Positions 25,477-35,621 of a stretch of DNA of 64,000 nt are shown piece by piece. Both the position numbers and the translations under genes were made by a program. The notes beneath the pieces were generated by a model. That model searched no databases. It was not told where the DNA came from and saw only the letters and a list, made by a program, of their open reading frames with translations. Positions within the stretch are counted from its first letter, which is position 1. Each line of letters opens with the position of its first letter. The stretch is from Halieaceae bacterium (GTDB lineage Bacteria > Pseudomonadota > Gammaproteobacteria > Pseudomonadales > Halieaceae), in the NCBI GenBank assembly GCA_902520195.1, contig CABYND010000005.1:1-64000 (forward strand), in the 5' to 3' direction.

Positions 25477-25794
25477 ATGGATTTAACGCCGCGCGAGAAA
25501 GACAAGTTGTTGTTATTCACCGCAGGCTTAGTAGCCGAGCGCCGTTTGGCAAGAGGACTCCCACTCAACTACCCAGAAGCGGTAGCGTTGATCAGCATGG
25601 AGATTCTGGAAGGGGCTCGCGATGGAAAGACCGTCGCCCAGTTAATGCAACTCGGCAGGACGATTATCACCCGAGATCAGGTGATGGAGGGGGTGGCGGA
25701 GATGGTAGATGAGGTGCAAGTAGAAGCCACGTTTCCAGACGGTACAAAATTGGTAACTGTTCACGAACCCATACAGGAGGGTTTGAACCCATGA
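25477..25794 (+). CDS. ureA: Urease gamma subunit
   Basis: Structural subunit of urease, 105 residues rather than the usual 100. [20 protein letters not shown] and [14 protein letters not shown] are diagnostic. It starts immediately after the ureD stop and overlaps ureB as ATGA. Confidence 0.96.
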   Translation: MDLTPREKDKLLLFTAGLVAERRLARGLPLNYPEAVALISMEILEGARDGKTVAQLMQLGRTIITRDQVMEGVAEMVDEVQVEATFPDGTKLVTVHEPIQEGLNP

Positions 25795-26108
25795 TTCCAG
25801 GAGAAATGAAAATTGAGCAGGGCGAAATCACGCTTAATGAAGGTAGGCAAATTTTGACAATATTTGTTGCAAACGCTGGAGATCGTCCTATTCAAGTCGG
25901 CTCTCATTACCACTTCTTCGAGGTGAATCCCTGTTTGACGTTTGAGCGTGACGACACAAGAGGGTTCCGGCTCAACATACCAGCTGGCACTGCGGTGCGG
26001 TTTGAGCCTGGGCAGCAACGAACAGTTGAACTAGTAGCGATGGCGGGAAAACGTGAGATTTATGGGTTCCGCGGTTTGATAAACGGGACCATAGAGAGCT
26101 CGATATGA
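25791..26108 (+). CDS. ureB: Urease beta subunit
   Basis: Structural subunit, 105 residues, normal length. It starts [13 protein letters not shown] and contains the diagnostic [12 protein letters not shown] and [19 protein letters not shown] overlaps tie it to ureA before and ureC after. Confidence 0.96.
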   Translation: MIPGEMKIEQGEITLNEGRQILTIFVANAGDRPIQVGSHYHFFEVNPCLTFERDDTRGFRLNIPAGTAVRFEPGQQRTVELVAMAGKREIYGFRGLINGTIESSI

Positions 26109-27805
26109 AGATTTCACGGCAGGCGTACTCTGAGCTCTACGGCCCAACAGTTGGTGACTCAGTCCGACTTGGAGATACCAACCTCTGGGTTTCCCCAGAA
26201 TCTGACCACGCGGTTCCAGGTGAGGAGGTCACGTTTGGTGGCGGCAAGGTAATTCGTGACGGAATGGGCCAGTCACAAGCCGCAGATTCGGAATGTATGG
26301 ATCTGGTCATAACCAATGCATTGATCGTTGACTATTCGGCGATAGTGAAGGCGGATGTGGGCGTGAAGCATGGTCGCATAGCTGGCATTGGAAAGGCGGG
26401 CAATCCTGATATTCAGGCTGGTGTGAATATCGTGATTGGGCCTGCAACAGAGGTGGTAGCAGGTGAGGGTAAAATCTTAACCGCGGGAGGTATTGACTCT
26501 CACATTCATTTCATCTGTCCCCAACAGATTGATGAAGCGCTCGCCAGTGGCATAACGACGATGATTGGAGGTGGGACAGGGCCTGCAACAGGCACCAACG
26601 CAACCACTTGCACTCCTGGGCGTTTCAATTTGGGAATGATGATGCGAGCCATCGAAGACCAACCCATGAACTTTGGCTTTCTGGGCAAGGGGAACTCAAG
26701 TCGGCGCGATCCGTTGGTCGAGCAAATTCGCGCGGGAGCTTGCGGCCTCAAACTTCATGAAGACTGGGGTACCACGCCCCAAGCCATAGATACGTGCCTT
26801 GCTGTTGCGGAAGAGACAGACACACAAGTTGCTATTCATACGGACACTCTCAACGAGAGTGGTTTCGTGGAAGAGACGATTAAGGCGATTAACGGTCGGA
26901 CAATCCACACTTACCACACGGAGGGGGCCGGTGGCGGGCATGCGCCTGACATTATCAAAGCTGCCGGTTTGGCAAACGTGCTGCCCTCCTCAACAAACCC
27001 AACGCGCCCCTACACTATAAATACTGTAGATGAACATTTGGATATGTTGATGGTCTGTCATCATCTCTCACCTAATATTCCTGAGGATGTTGCGTTTGCG
27101 GATAGTCGGATTCGAAAAGAGACTATCGCCGCAGAGGATATTCTTCACGATAAAGGCGCGTTTAGTATGATTGCCTCAGATTCACAGGCTATGGGTCGTG
27201 TTGGAGAGGTGGTTACGCGAACATGGCAAACCGCCCACAAGATGAAGGACCAATTTGGTTCACTAGCAGAGGATCCGAGTTGGCACGATAACTTCAGGGC
27301 AAAGCGGTATATCGCTAAGTACACCATTAATCCTGCCATCGCACATGGGATATCTCACGAAGTTGGGTCAATCGAAATTGGGAAGATGGCAGACCTCGTC
27401 CTTTGGAAGCCTGCCTTCTTCGGAACAAAGCCGAGTTTGATTATCAAAAGCGGATTCATCGCAGCCGCGCCTATGGGGGACCCGAATGCGTCCATACCAA
27501 CGCCGCAACCGACACACTTTAGGCCGATGTTTGGTTCGATGGGATCGTCTGCGTCCGCGCTCTCGGCCACTTTCGTCTCTCAACTTTCGTTGGACACAGA
27601 TAATCCATGGATGAAAAACACTAAGCGGAATATATCAGTCGTTAGAGATATTCGTTCGGTAACCAAGACTGATATGAAGCTAAACTCTGCTCAGCCAGTA
27701 ATTGAAGTGCATCCAGAGACTTATGAAGTTAGAGCTGACGGTGAGCTTTTGATCTGTGAACCGGCGTCTTCATTGCCTTTGGCACAGAGATATTTTTTAT
27801 TTTGA
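26105..27805 (+). CDS. ureC: Urease alpha (catalytic) subunit
   Basis: Hydrolyses urea to ammonia and carbamate at a di-nickel centre. Ligands are all present: HIH in [10 protein letters not shown], the carbamylated lysine in [10 protein letters not shown] in AIHTDTLNE and [11 protein letters not shown], the flap histidine in MVCHHLSP and D in [11 protein letters not shown]. Length of 566 matches the family (566-570). It yields the ammonia from two urea molecules released by alc and allA. Very confident. Confidence 0.98.
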   Translation: MKISRQAYSELYGPTVGDSVRLGDTNLWVSPESDHAVPGEEVTFGGGKVIRDGMGQSQAADSECMDLVITNALIVDYSAIVKADVGVKHGRIAGIGKAGNPDIQAGVNIVIGPATEVVAGEGKILTAGGIDSHIHFICPQQIDEALASGITTMIGGGTGPATGTNATTCTPGRFNLGMMMRAIEDQPMNFGFLGKGNSSRRDPLVEQIRAGACGLKLHEDWGTTPQAIDTCLAVAEETDTQVAIHTDTLNESGFVEETIKAINGRTIHTYHTEGAGGGHAPDIIKAAGLANVLPSSTNPTRPYTINTVDEHLDMLMVCHHLSPNIPEDVAFADSRIRKETIAAEDILHDKGAFSMIASDSQAMGRVGEVVTRTWQTAHKMKDQFGSLAEDPSWHDNFRAKRYIAKYTINPAIAHGISHEVGSIEIGKMADLVLWKPAFFGTKPSLIIKSGFIAAAPMGDPNASIPTPQPTHFRPMFGSMGSSASALSATFVSQLSLDTDNPWMKNTKRNISVVRDIRSVTKTDMKLNSAQPVIEVHPETYEVRADGELLICEPASSLPLAQRYFLF

Positions 27806-28264
27806 GTGGGAAATCGCGTGCTTGAATTTACCCAGAGGATAGAGGAGGGGACGGCGTATGACTGTGTTATCTCTCTTGACTACGATTCCCGAAAACGTGG
27901 TCGACTCAAAGTTGTCACTGACTCTGGTGAATCTGCGGGTATATTTTTAAAGCGTGGCACGGTGTTGCTTGACGGGGATCGTTTAAGAAGTGAGGACGGA
28001 AGAACTGTAATTATTCGAGCAGCCCCTGAGCCGCTCGTTGAGGCTACAACAGATAACTCACTCATATTTGCGAAGACCTGTTATCACTTGGGTAACCGCC
28101 ACACTCCTATCGAGATCACCGAATTAATTGTGCGTTTTCAGCCAGACCACGTGTTAGCGAACATGTGCAGTGATTGGGGTTTAACGGTCAAAAATGTCGA
28201 GCGGCCGTTTTATCCTGAGAGTGGAGCTTATGCCAAACACGCTGAGCATCGTCATGGACACTGA
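27806..28264 (+). CDS. ureE: Urease accessory nickel chaperone UreE
   Basis: Delivers nickel for urease maturation. 152 residues with GTG start directly after the ureC stop. The peptide-binding N-domain is followed by the metal-binding domain with CYHLGNRHTPIEI, and a short histidine tail (KHAEHRHGH) closes it. The last codons run into a hexamer repeat shared with the start of ureF. Confidence 0.94.
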   Translation: MGNRVLEFTQRIEEGTAYDCVISLDYDSRKRGRLKVVTDSGESAGIFLKRGTVLLDGDRLRSEDGRTVIIRAAPEPLVEATTDNSLIFAKTCYHLGNRHTPIEITELIVRFQPDHVLANMCSDWGLTVKNVERPFYPESGAYAKHAEHRHGH

Positions 28265-28925
28265 CACTGACACTGACACTGACAGAGCAATTTTGGGCGC
28301 ATTGCATTTGTTTTCTCCCAGCTTACCCATTGGCGCATTCGCGTTCAGTCAGGGTTTGGAAGCGGCGATCGAGTCAGGTCACGTTGCGGGAGCGGTGGCA
28401 CTGGAAACTTGGTGTGATAACGTGCTCAGGGACTCACTTCAAACTTTAGATTGCCACTACTTACGAAAGGCCTATCAAGCTGAGACTAGTGCCGCATGGG
28501 CAGTCGTAAACGAGCAAATCCTTGCATCTAGAGAGACAGCGGAGCTCCTAAGTGAGGATTTATTGCTTGGGTCCTCTTTGAAGAAGTGGGCAGAAAACCT
28601 AGAGATAGATACTCCTAACGTCGTTGAATATTCGGTCGTTTCTCTTTACGGATGGCTTGCGAGAAAATTGGAGGTGCCCGAGGAGTGGACAGTGACTGCA
28701 TTCCTGTGGTCCTGGCTGGAAAATCAAATAACTGTTGCGGCGAAGGCTGTGCCGCTAGGGCAGAACGTCTTACAGAAGGTGTTAATGTCCCTAAAGCCTA
28801 GAATACTTGAATGTTTAACCCAATCTAAACTTACGAAGCTCGATACCGCTTTTTCGACAGCGCCCAACCTTGCCATATTGAGTGCGCAGCACGAGACCCA
28901 GTACTCACGACTTTTTCGTTCATAG
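28230..28925 (+). CDS. ureF: Urease accessory protein UreF
   Basis: Forms the UreDFG maturation complex. Diagnostic region: [20 protein letters not shown]. Of several possible starts I chose ATG 28230 because GAGAG lies upstream; ATG 28254, directly before the DT repeats, is the alternative. It overlaps ureE by up to 35 bases. Length (~231) is normal. The acidic DTDT repeat at the N-terminus is not usual for UreF. Confidence 0.9.
   Translation: MPNTLSIVMDTDTDTDTDRAILGALHLFSPSLPIGAFAFSQGLEAAIESGHVAGAVALETWCDNVLRDSLQTLDCHYLRKAYQAETSAAWAVVNEQILASRETAELLSEDLLLGSSLKKWAENLEIDTPNVVEYSVVSLYGWLARKLEVPEEWTVTAFLWSWLENQITVAAKAVPLGQNVLQKVLMSLKPRILECLTQSKLTKLDTAFSTAPNLAILSAQHETQYSRLFRS
28257..28283 (+). 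repeat. (GACACT)4 tandem repeat at the ureE/ureF junction
   Basis: Four copies of GACACT plus GAC encode DTDTDTDTD near the UreF N-terminus. The ureE stop lies inside the first unit. Length change would be in frame for ureF and leave UreE unaltered. Confidence 0.88.
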
Positions 28926-28933
28926 GAGATTCG

Positions 28934-29572
28934 ATGCAAACATTACGTGTGGGGATTGGTGGTCCAGTTGGCTCGGGAAAAACCGCGCTTACCCTGCTCT
29001 TATGTAAAGCGATGCGCGACAACTACGACATGGCTGTAGTGACTAACGACATCTACACTCAAGAGGATGCTCAATTTCTGACAAACCATGGTGCTCTCGA
29101 GAAAGATCGAATATTGGGTGTAGAGACAGGTGGATGCCCTCACACCGCGATTCGCGAGGATGCGTCAATGAATCTTGCCGCCATAGATCATTTAAGCAGT
29201 CAGTACAAAAACCTTGAGCTGGTGATCGTCGAATCGGGCGGGGACAACCTTAGTGCAACTTTTTCTCCGGAGTTGTCTGATCTCACAATTTACGTAATCG
29301 ATGTCAGTGCGGGTGACAAGATTCCTCGTAAAGGTGGTCCTGGCATCACGAAAAGCGATTTGCTCGTCATTAATAAGGTTGATATCGCGCCGCTAGTGGG
29401 TGCTTCGTTGGACGTCATGGAACGCGATGCAAAAAAAATGCGAGGAGACCGTCCATTTGTTTTCAGCAACATGAAGACGGGCCAGGGGATACAAGAGATC
29501 TTAGCTTTCATCGTAGATCGTGGGATGTTAAACCCACAATCAAGTTCGTTGCAGGAGGAGAAGGTAAAATGA
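28934..29572 (+). CDS. ureG: Urease accessory GTPase UreG
   Basis: SIMIBI-class GTPase driving nickel insertion. P-loop GPVGSGKTA (10-18), the metal-binding [22 protein letters not shown] and the GTP-specificity NKVD are intact. 212 residues. Its stop overlaps the next ORF as ATGA. Confidence 0.97.
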   Translation: MQTLRVGIGGPVGSGKTALTLLLCKAMRDNYDMAVVTNDIYTQEDAQFLTNHGALEKDRILGVETGGCPHTAIREDASMNLAAIDHLSSQYKNLELVIVESGGDNLSATFSPELSDLTIYVIDVSAGDKIPRKGGPGITKSDLLVINKVDIAPLVGASLDVMERDAKKMRGDRPFVFSNMKTGQGIQEILAFIVDRGMLNPQSSSLQEEKVK

Positions 29573-29784
29573 AAATGTTGCTGTTAAGTTTGGTGCTCCC
29601 ACTAACCGTTTTCGCACACCCGGGCCATCAGCATGCAGATTGGATTGCTTCACTAACGCATAACCCTATGGTTATCGTGCTTAGTTTACTTGGCGTGGCC
29701 CTCTTGGGAGCGCCGGTGTTGGCCTACCTCCCACGACGCAAGCGAGCGTTGAGTTTTTATGGGAAATTTGAGAGGCGATCGTAG
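29569..29784 (+). CDS. Small secreted/membrane protein at the end of the urease operon
   Basis: 71 residues: signal-like [20 protein letters not shown], a histidine cluster (HPGHQHAD), then one membrane helix and a basic tail. The start resembles the mature N-terminus of HupE/UreJ nickel transporters (AHPGH), but the other five helices are missing. It could be a nickel-related miniprotein or a stub left from a hupE/ureJ gene. ATGA overlap with ureG supports cotranslation. Confidence 0.55.
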   Translation: MKMLLLSLVLPLTVFAHPGHQHADWIASLTHNPMVIVLSLLGVALLGAPVLAYLPRRKRALSFYGKFERRS

Positions 29785-29855
29785 GTTTAATTGCCCAGAT
29801 TCAGCCGCAGCGATGTGGCTTGATTCCTTGTCACCAGATGTGTGCGGTTAGGAGC

Positions 29856-30449
29856 CTATTCAGACGCACCTAGGGCTGTTTTTAGGATAGCGGCCGCCTC
29901 GGGTTTATGTAGCTTGATGTCCTCTAGGCACAGGCCCTGAAGTTCATAGGGGAGCACCAACCAGCTTTCAGTAGTATGCAGATAGTAGTCTGGAACGCGG
30001 CCTGTTTGGTTTTTGGTTGGCTTATAGTACGGAACGGCGATTCGAACATCGCCCGGCATATTACGCTTGCACTTTTGAGTTAGTCGCCTTATCACGGCCT
30101 CTATATTTTGGCCCGAGCCGAACACATCATCCACAATGAGCAAATTGTCTTGGTGATTGAGGTTTTCGAACAAATACTGCAACCCATGCACCCGAATGGT
30201 CTCGGGCTTGCTTATCGTGTCCGCATAGCTTTGCACCCCTTGGTATGATGTGCGTATAGAAATGTGGTCGGTTTTGAACCCCAAGAATTGTAGGCACTCT
30301 TGGACGTAGATTCCGATCGAAGACCCACCACGCCAAATGCCAACGATAAAATCGGGTTTGAAACCGCTGTCGAATACCGATACTGCTAAGCGAAATGAGT
30401 CAACCAGCAGGTCCTCTTCATTTACATACTGCTTCGATGGTGATTCCAA
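29856..30449 (-). CDS. Phosphoribosyltransferase, purine-related
   Basis: Type I PRTase of 197 residues with the PRPP loop LLIVDDVFGSGQNI near 108 and IVGIWRGGSSIG as the pyrophosphate loop. The family is often annotated hypoxanthine/xanthine PRTase. A clear paralogue lies at 51860-52438 (shared LLIVDDVF, RIAVPYYKPT, VHGL). The two bracket the purine operons. Likely salvages hypoxanthine, xanthine or guanine; specificity not deducible. Confidence 0.8.
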   Translation of the reverse strand: MESPSKQYVNEEDLLVDSFRLAVSVFDSGFKPDFIVGIWRGGSSIGIYVQECLQFLGFKTDHISIRTSYQGVQSYADTISKPETIRVHGLQYLFENLNHQDNLLIVDDVFGSGQNIEAVIRRLTQKCKRNMPGDVRIAVPYYKPTKNQTGRVPDYYLHTTESWLVLPYELQGLCLEDIKLHKPEAAAILKTALGASE

Positions 30450-30750
30450 TGCGATCCTCCGCCTTTGGGGTTTGAACCGTTAAGTGCAGGTTTGCTCTAC
30501 CCCGAGTCTATCGAACGGGCGCGAAATTATTAATTGGTAGCTTCTGCGATTTGACCAAGTTGTCGCGGTGTGTGTCACTGATTTTTTACTATGCCTATGA
30601 GATCAACGGATACCGTGACTATGATCCCTATTTTCCATGGGGCTAGCGGTTGCGATAAATCTGTCAGTCAGGGTTTCCAACTAGCATCATCACTGAGTAA
30701 GCGGTGGGTAATGGGCAGCCATGAACAAATTATTACCCAATCAAGAGAGG
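30450..30750. other. Intergenic gap upstream of the PRTase gene
   Basis: No gene of confidence. A plus-strand open frame ending FYYAYEINGYRDYDPYFPWG before a stop looks protein-like, but has no start and no partner, and a 57-codon ORF in another frame is equally unsupported. The PRTase promoter must lie here; I see no clear sigma-70 or sigma-54 boxes. Confidence 0.3.
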
Positions 30751-31944
30751 CTAGCGCTTAGCGGTTTTCTCTATCCATTGCCCGAGCGCCTGTCGTTCGT
30801 CCGCTGTCATGTTAGTGCTGTTAACCATGGGCATATCTTCGGTGTCCACTGCCACTGCCCTAATCTGAGTTGACCATCTTTTGATCTGTGCGATGGTTTC
30901 TAATGCTATACCGCCAGGGGCAGAGGTAAACGCTGGATGGGAAGGCTGAGCTGCGTGACAGGCGACACAATGCTTAGATATCAAGGCAGTTACCTCCACA
31001 TCGCTAATGGAATTCGCGGGCTTTGTCTCAGGAATTGCTCTCACAGGCATTAGTACCCAAGCAAGAGCCGATGTGGCGATTACTGAGGTAACTAGAATAG
31101 ACGGCCTAAATATCCCACGGTGCCGCAGGTTAAAAAAGTGACGCGCAAACGCGGATATCATAATAAGAGCGAGCAGTATTAACCAATTATGCGTGTGTGC
31201 ATATGTCATCGGATAATGGTTGCTGACCATAATAAAGAGAATCGGCAACGTGAAATAGTTGTTGTGCGTAGAACGAAGTTTTGCCTTTGCACCCCAAGCC
31301 GGATCGAGTTCCTTGCCTGCCTCGATTGCAGCGACTAATGCTCGCTGCGAGGGAATTATCACTCTGAAAACGTTCCCAGCCATTATTGTTCCGATCATCG
31401 CGCCTAAATGAATAAAGGCACCTCGTCCACTAAACAGGCTGGTCAGAGCCCATGACGCGACAGCGGCGCTAAATGTTAAACACAAAGCGATGGCGGGACC
31501 ATTTGTAACGATTGCAGTGGAGCACAGCAGCTCGTATAGCAACCAACCCCCTACAATGAAGCTAATGCCAAAGACGATCGCTTCTATACGCGATAATTCA
31601 GCAATTCTTGGGTCAATGAGATAAGTGTCGGCACCCACGTAAAAGATGAGCACCATTAGAACCATGCCACTCAACCACGTGCTGTAAGCTTCCCATTTAA
31701 ACCAGTGAAGGGTTTCAGGTAGCTTGGCTGGACCAAGACGATATTTACCGACTTCGTAGATTCCTCCGCCGTGAACTGCCCACAGCTCGCCCTTCACGCC
31801 ATTATCTATTTTCCACCTAGGCGGCTCTTCCAGGCTATTGTCCAGCCAGACAAAGTAAAAGGATGCCCCTATCCAGGCGATGCCTGTTATGACATGGAGC
31901 CATCTAAGGACTAACTCTAGCCAGTCAAGAAAATAAGTTTCCAT
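30751..31944 (-). CDS. puuD: Membrane urate hydroxylase with cytochrome c domain (PuuD)
   Basis: Oxidises urate to 5-hydroxyisourate in the inner membrane, passing electrons to a fused cytochrome c instead of O2 directly. The N-terminus LRWLHVITGIAWIGASFYFV opens about eight membrane helices, and CVACH near residue 326 is the heme site, with a distal methionine probably in EDMPMVN. About 397 residues, normal. Start ATG 31944 overlaps the guaD stop as TGATG. No soluble uricase is present, so this is the urate-oxidising step. Confidence 0.94.
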   Translation of the reverse strand: METYFLDWLELVLRWLHVITGIAWIGASFYFVWLDNSLEEPPRWKIDNGVKGELWAVHGGGIYEVGKYRLGPAKLPETLHWFKWEAYSTWLSGMVLMVLIFYVGADTYLIDPRIAELSRIEAIVFGISFIVGGWLLYELLCSTAIVTNGPAIALCLTFSAAVASWALTSLFSGRGAFIHLGAMIGTIMAGNVFRVIIPSQRALVAAIEAGKELDPAWGAKAKLRSTHNNYFTLPILFIMVSNHYPMTYAHTHNWLILLALIMISAFARHFFNLRHRGIFRPSILVTSVIATSALAWVLMPVRAIPETKPANSISDVEVTALISKHCVACHAAQPSHPAFTSAPGGIALETIAQIKRWSTQIRAVAVDTEDMPMVNSTNMTADERQALGQWIEKTAKR

Positions 31945-33257
31945 CAACTTTCTTCGTCAATGTCTCGGTCGTGAACGCAATGACCATTCGCGTATGTCGC
32001 TGAAATAGCTCGATCATCTCCGAGCAGGACTATTACGGCTAACCTTTCTTCCAGAGATTTACAGTTTTGCATGCGATAGCTCATCAAGGGCGTGGATTCA
32101 GGGTCCAAGACGGTGAAGTCAGCTTCCTTACCGATTTTAAAGTTTCCAATGTCTGCATCACAGTCCAGACTTTTAGCGCCACCAAGTGTTGCCATATAAA
32201 GACCACTCAATGGACTTAAATCGTTGCCCGCAAGCCGCTGAGTCTTGTAAGCATCGGCAATCGTCTGCAGCATCGAGAGTGAAGTGCCAGCTCCGACGTC
32301 TGTGCCGATGCCCACCTTCACGTCGGCAAACTGTAGGCGCGGTAGATCAAATAATCCGCTGCCTAAAAATAAGTTTGATGAAGGACAAAAAGCTACGCTG
32401 CACCTCTCATCCTGTAAAATTTCCCAATCAGCCTCTGTTAAATGAAGACAGTGGGCGAAAGTACTTCGCTTCCCTAGCAGGCCAGCTCGTTTGTAAACAT
32501 CAAGATAGTTTTTACAACTGGGAAACAAAGACTTGACCCAGTTAATTTCCTCCTTGTCCTCAGACAAATGTGTTTGTAGGTGTGTGCCGGGATACTCGCG
32601 CAGTAACTGGCACGCAGTGGCTAGTTGATCAGGGGTAGATGTCGGCGCGAAGCGTGGCGATACCGCGTAGCGAAGACGGCCCCGGCCATGCCAGCGCTCT
32701 ATTAAATTTTTGCTATCGATGTAGCTAGTTTCAGGCGTATCTAGAAGCCCTAGTGGGCCGTTGCGGTCCATCAGAACCTTCCCGCAGATCATGCGGAGAT
32801 CTCTTTGCTCCGCTGCAGTAAAGAAGCCTTCTACTGACTCAGGGTGAACCGTTCCAAACACCTGTGCTGTCGTGGTCCCGCAGCGCAGCAGCTCGTCAAG
32901 GAAATGATTAGCGGTCGTGAGCGAGTGGTCGGCATCGTCGAACTTCTTCTCCTCATCGAATGCGTAACACTCAAGCCAATCAAGCAAGCTCTCACCGTAG
33001 GAGGCAATTATTGCCAGTTGCGGGTAGTGGACATGTGTGTCAACGAAGCCTGGGCAGATTATCTTCCCTGCATATTCGTGAATCCTGACGCTAATATCGA
33101 GTTCATCAACTAACGGCTCGGCATCACCGAGCTGAGTAATTCGTCCATTTTCAACCACAAGGAGGCCGTCCTCAAAGAATTCATAGCACCCCGTAACGCC
33201 GTCTTTAGGATCCGACAAGAAATGAAAAATCCCGCCACGGAATGCTTCACCGATCAA
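31944..33257 (-). CDS. guaD: Guanine deaminase
   Basis: Amidohydrolase that converts guanine to xanthine and ammonia. Zinc ligands: PGFVDTHVHYPQ, HTHLSED-like THLSEDKEE, HCLHL and GIGTDVGAGTS, the guanine deaminase version. 437 residues, normal. The TTG start is chosen because GGAGG lies just upstream inside the allA end. Sits between allA and puuD with overlaps on both sides. Confidence 0.95.
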   Translation of the reverse strand: MIGEAFRGGIFHFLSDPKDGVTGCYEFFEDGLLVVENGRITQLGDAEPLVDELDISVRIHEYAGKIICPGFVDTHVHYPQLAIIASYGESLLDWLECYAFDEEKKFDDADHSLTTANHFLDELLRCGTTTAQVFGTVHPESVEGFFTAAEQRDLRMICGKVLMDRNGPLGLLDTPETSYIDSKNLIERWHGRGRLRYAVSPRFAPTSTPDQLATACQLLREYPGTHLQTHLSEDKEEINWVKSLFPSCKNYLDVYKRAGLLGKRSTFAHCLHLTEADWEILQDERCSVAFCPSSNLFLGSGLFDLPRLQFADVKVGIGTDVGAGTSLSMLQTIADAYKTQRLAGNDLSPLSGLYMATLGGAKSLDCDADIGNFKIGKEADFTVLDPESTPLMSYRMQNCKSLEERLAVIVLLGDDRAISATYANGHCVHDRDIDEES

Positions 33258-33259
33258 AC

Positions 33260-33757
33260 CTACTCCTCCACGGAAAAGATGAGGTGCGGATCAAGCTTGA
33301 CCTCTTCGCAGTTAGTGCCCGGACCTTGCCTATCTATGACAAGGAACCGACTTGCTTCACGAAGCGCGAGAAGATGGTGGTGCCAGACACCCTTGTGATA
33401 ATTGACGCCTTGATTAGGCTGCGCAATGAATAATTCAACCGACTGCGGCTTTAACTGGCCCGCCGGCGCGACCGCTACTAGGTAGGGGCTATCACTCAAA
33501 GGAATGAAGGCCTGACTGCCCAAGGGGTGGCACTCCATCGCCTCTGCAGTAAAAGGCAAAGCAGCTCGCTCTGTGAGGAAGATACTTACTATCGCCTCGT
33601 CATTCGCGTCTGAAAGCTCCACTTTCGACAATGCATGGTGCCTCACTGCCGTTCCCTGATTTATCGAGAACTTTAAGTTGTCTTCTCTCAATTCAATGAC
33701 ATCGCCATAGAGCGAGAATTCCAACGCATTAAGTGGTTTGGCATACAACGAGTTCAA
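33260..33757 (-). CDS. allA: Ureidoglycolate lyase
   Basis: Splits ureidoglycolate into glyoxylate and urea. The body matches AllA (NALEFSLYGDVIEL, HPLGSQAFIPLS, VWHHHLLAL). The ORF track start runs through uraH in another frame; the real start is probably TTG 33757, five bases after the uraH stop, giving 165 residues like E. coli AllA (160). TTG 33748 is possible. The weak start may keep AllA levels low. Confidence 0.9.
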   Translation of the reverse strand: MNSLYAKPLNALEFSLYGDVIELREDNLKFSINQGTAVRHHALSKVELSDANDEAIVSIFLTERAALPFTAEAMECHPLGSQAFIPLSDSPYLVAVAPAGQLKPQSVELFIAQPNQGVNYHKGVWHHHLLALREASRFLVIDRQGPGTNCEEVKLDPHLIFSVEE

Positions 33758-33762
33758 TATCT

Positions 33763-34104
33763 TTAAGTGCCTCGATAGGTGGTGTAGCCATGACCGGAGA
33801 GTAGTAGGGGGATATGATATTTTTCGTTTGCATCCTTTATTCCAAAGACAACATCCACCCATGGGTACAGCGCCTCAGTGTTGAGCGCGGAAAAATATTT
33901 CTCTGTGGCGAATTGCAGTCTGTACAAACCCTGTTCACCATGCGTTGTACCTTGGAGCAAGTCTGTGATCCGTCCGTTCTCGTCTGTCACAGCTTTGCTT
34001 AGAGTCTTCCAGCGGTTTCCAGTCCATTGGCTGAGGGTAACCTCCACCCCAGTCGCAGGGCGCCCCCGAGACGTATCTAAGATGTGGGTGCTGATTTCTG
34101 GCAT
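33763..34104 (-). CDS. uraH: 5-Hydroxyisourate hydrolase (transthyretin-like)
   Basis: Hydrolyses 5-hydroxyisourate to OHCU. Signature N-terminus STHILDTSRGRPA and C-terminal YTTYRGT (usually YRGS). Conserved H of THIL, R in the middle, and terminal YRGT form the active site. 113 residues, normal and without signal peptide, so cytosolic. Its start overlaps the end of uraD by 28 bases. Confidence 0.96.
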   Translation of the reverse strand: MPEISTHILDTSRGRPATGVEVTLSQWTGNRWKTLSKAVTDENGRITDLLQGTTHGEQGLYRLQFATEKYFSALNTEALYPWVDVVFGIKDANEKYHIPLLLSGHGYTTYRGT

Positions 34105-34601
34105 AGAAAGCTGTCCAGTCGAAGGTGAAAAATTTGCCGCTGTTGCTCACATGCGGTTTTCAGTTCTGCTGCCCGCTCCCCCTCAAGGCGATCTTGAAGT
34201 ATCGCCAGCATTTCAGGCGCGCTTTTACCTGTGGCACAGACGATAAAAATAAATCCAAATTTCTCTTCGTAAGCATGATTAGCTGCTGAGAGCTTTTGCA
34301 GTATTTCGGGAGATGCGGATTCGACTCCAGACTGTTCCGATCTGGCGAGATTGGCGGAATCAGAATATTTTTTTTGGAGCGACTGGATATCTCCAATCTT
34401 AGGGTGACCGCTAAATGCTTCTAAATAATCTTGCTCTCCGAGATCAATCCAAGCGCTGTCTGCTGCCGCATGCACGGCATCAGAATCACGAAAAGGTCTT
34501 TGCCGCAACATGCGAGTTATCCACTCCTCACTTGAACAACATTTTCTTAAATAAGTCGCTGCAGTGTCTTGGGACGCAGAGTTTAGAAGGGGCAGGCTCA
34601 T
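34077..34601 (-). CDS. uraD: OHCU decarboxylase
   Basis: Decarboxylates OHCU to S-allantoin. The motif SGHPKIGD with catalytic histidine is present, plus YEEKFGFIFIVCATGKSA. I chose ATG 34601, nine bases after GGAG, instead of the TTG in the track. About 174 residues, normal. Partner of uraH, overlapping it. Confidence 0.95.
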   Translation of the reverse strand: MSLPLLNSASQDTAATYLRKCCSSEEWITRMLRQRPFRDSDAVHAAADSAWIDLGEQDYLEAFSGHPKIGDIQSLQKKYSDSANLARSEQSGVESASPEILQKLSAANHAYEEKFGFIFIVCATGKSAPEMLAILQDRLEGERAAELKTACEQQRQIFHLRLDSFLCQKSAPTS

Positions 34602-34603
34602 TC

Positions 34604-35617
34604 TCAATCTCCATATTCAGGTGCACCATAAACTCTCAGTCGACTGACGCCACCGTCGGGATATATGTTCAATCGGATATGACTGAATTGCTGGCCGACG
34701 CAATTCAAAAAACCGCCTGTGAAGATGTGTGCTCTGTCAGCTTGGAGCCGGGTAGCTGGGAGAATTGTCTGCCAGCCGCTATCTCCAGGCTCGACGTCCC
34801 CATTTGCCGAATTTATACCGTCTACTGAACAGCTGTCGGGGAAATTCCCTCGAAAGTGGCTGGTATCAACGATGATTTTACGAACGTCGCCATTGCAACC
34901 GAGTCTGACTATGCACCAATCATACTTCTCATCCCGGCGTCGTTTTGTCTCCCAACCATCCCCCATATGTCTTGCCATATTTGGCATCAGCATGTTCGCA
35001 GGAGTGCTGAAAAATTGGTTTGAACATTGTTGAGGTCTGGCGCCGTTTGAGATGCTAGCAAGATCTACTAATTCATCCATCGCAAACTGTTCCCGCGCCA
35101 GCCTTACCACCCCAAATGCTCTCAGGCGCGCAACTCCGCCATCAGGATAGATTTTTAGTCGGAGATGGGACACAGGTTGGTCTGACAGGGCTTCAAAATA
35201 GTTGGGGGTATCAGGCTCTATTGCCGAGGGTGGGAGTAAGTCGAACCAGTTCAGGTCTGTCTCTTCGCCAAATGGCCGCCATGCGCCATCAACTGATGCA
35301 TACTCCGGTGCATTGCCTTTGAAGTGAGAGGTGTCAATGTTAAGAGCACGTAAGGTACCTGGAGCGCCCAACCGTAAGACGCACCAATCGTGGTCAACTG
35401 TCCGCGCACGTCTCCCAAAGGCCCGGCGAGATTCCCATCCATCCATCCACTGGCCCGTCGAGATGAAATGACGATCTTTATATATGGGTGGGTCGGGGTT
35501 AACTAGATTCTCGCAACCGGCAAACCATTGGTCAGAGCACTCGATGGCTCTGCCGCCGAGACGTGCGTCGAGCAGATCAGTGAAGTAGGTCCTGAGTTCA
35601 CCAAAGTCAACTTCCAT
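34604..35617 (-). CDS. alc: Allantoicase
   Basis: Hydrolyses allantoate to ureidoglycolate and urea. Two homologous beta-sandwich domains are visible as duplicated motifs: DTSHFKGNAPEYASVDG and DTSHFRGNFPDSCSVDG, and twice RLKIYPDGGVARLR / RLNIYPDGGVSRLR. Length (337) is normal. Upstream is a remnant of allB, so the ancestral order was probably allB-alc. Confidence 0.95.
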   Translation of the reverse strand: MEVDFGELRTYFTDLLDARLGGRAIECSDQWFAGCENLVNPDPPIYKDRHFISTGQWMDGWESRRAFGRRARTVDHDWCVLRLGAPGTLRALNIDTSHFKGNAPEYASVDGAWRPFGEETDLNWFDLLPPSAIEPDTPNYFEALSDQPVSHLRLKIYPDGGVARLRAFGVVRLAREQFAMDELVDLASISNGARPQQCSNQFFSTPANMLMPNMARHMGDGWETKRRRDEKYDWCIVRLGCNGDVRKIIVDTSHFRGNFPDSCSVDGINSANGDVEPGDSGWQTILPATRLQADRAHIFTGGFLNCVGQQFSHIRLNIYPDGGVSRLRVYGAPEYGD

Positions 35618-35621
35618 TTAT

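Noticed and set aside
27954-27970. TGGCACGGTGTTGC resembling a -24/-12 promoter in ureE
   Set aside because: GG to GC spacing is one base short and it lies within coding sequence.
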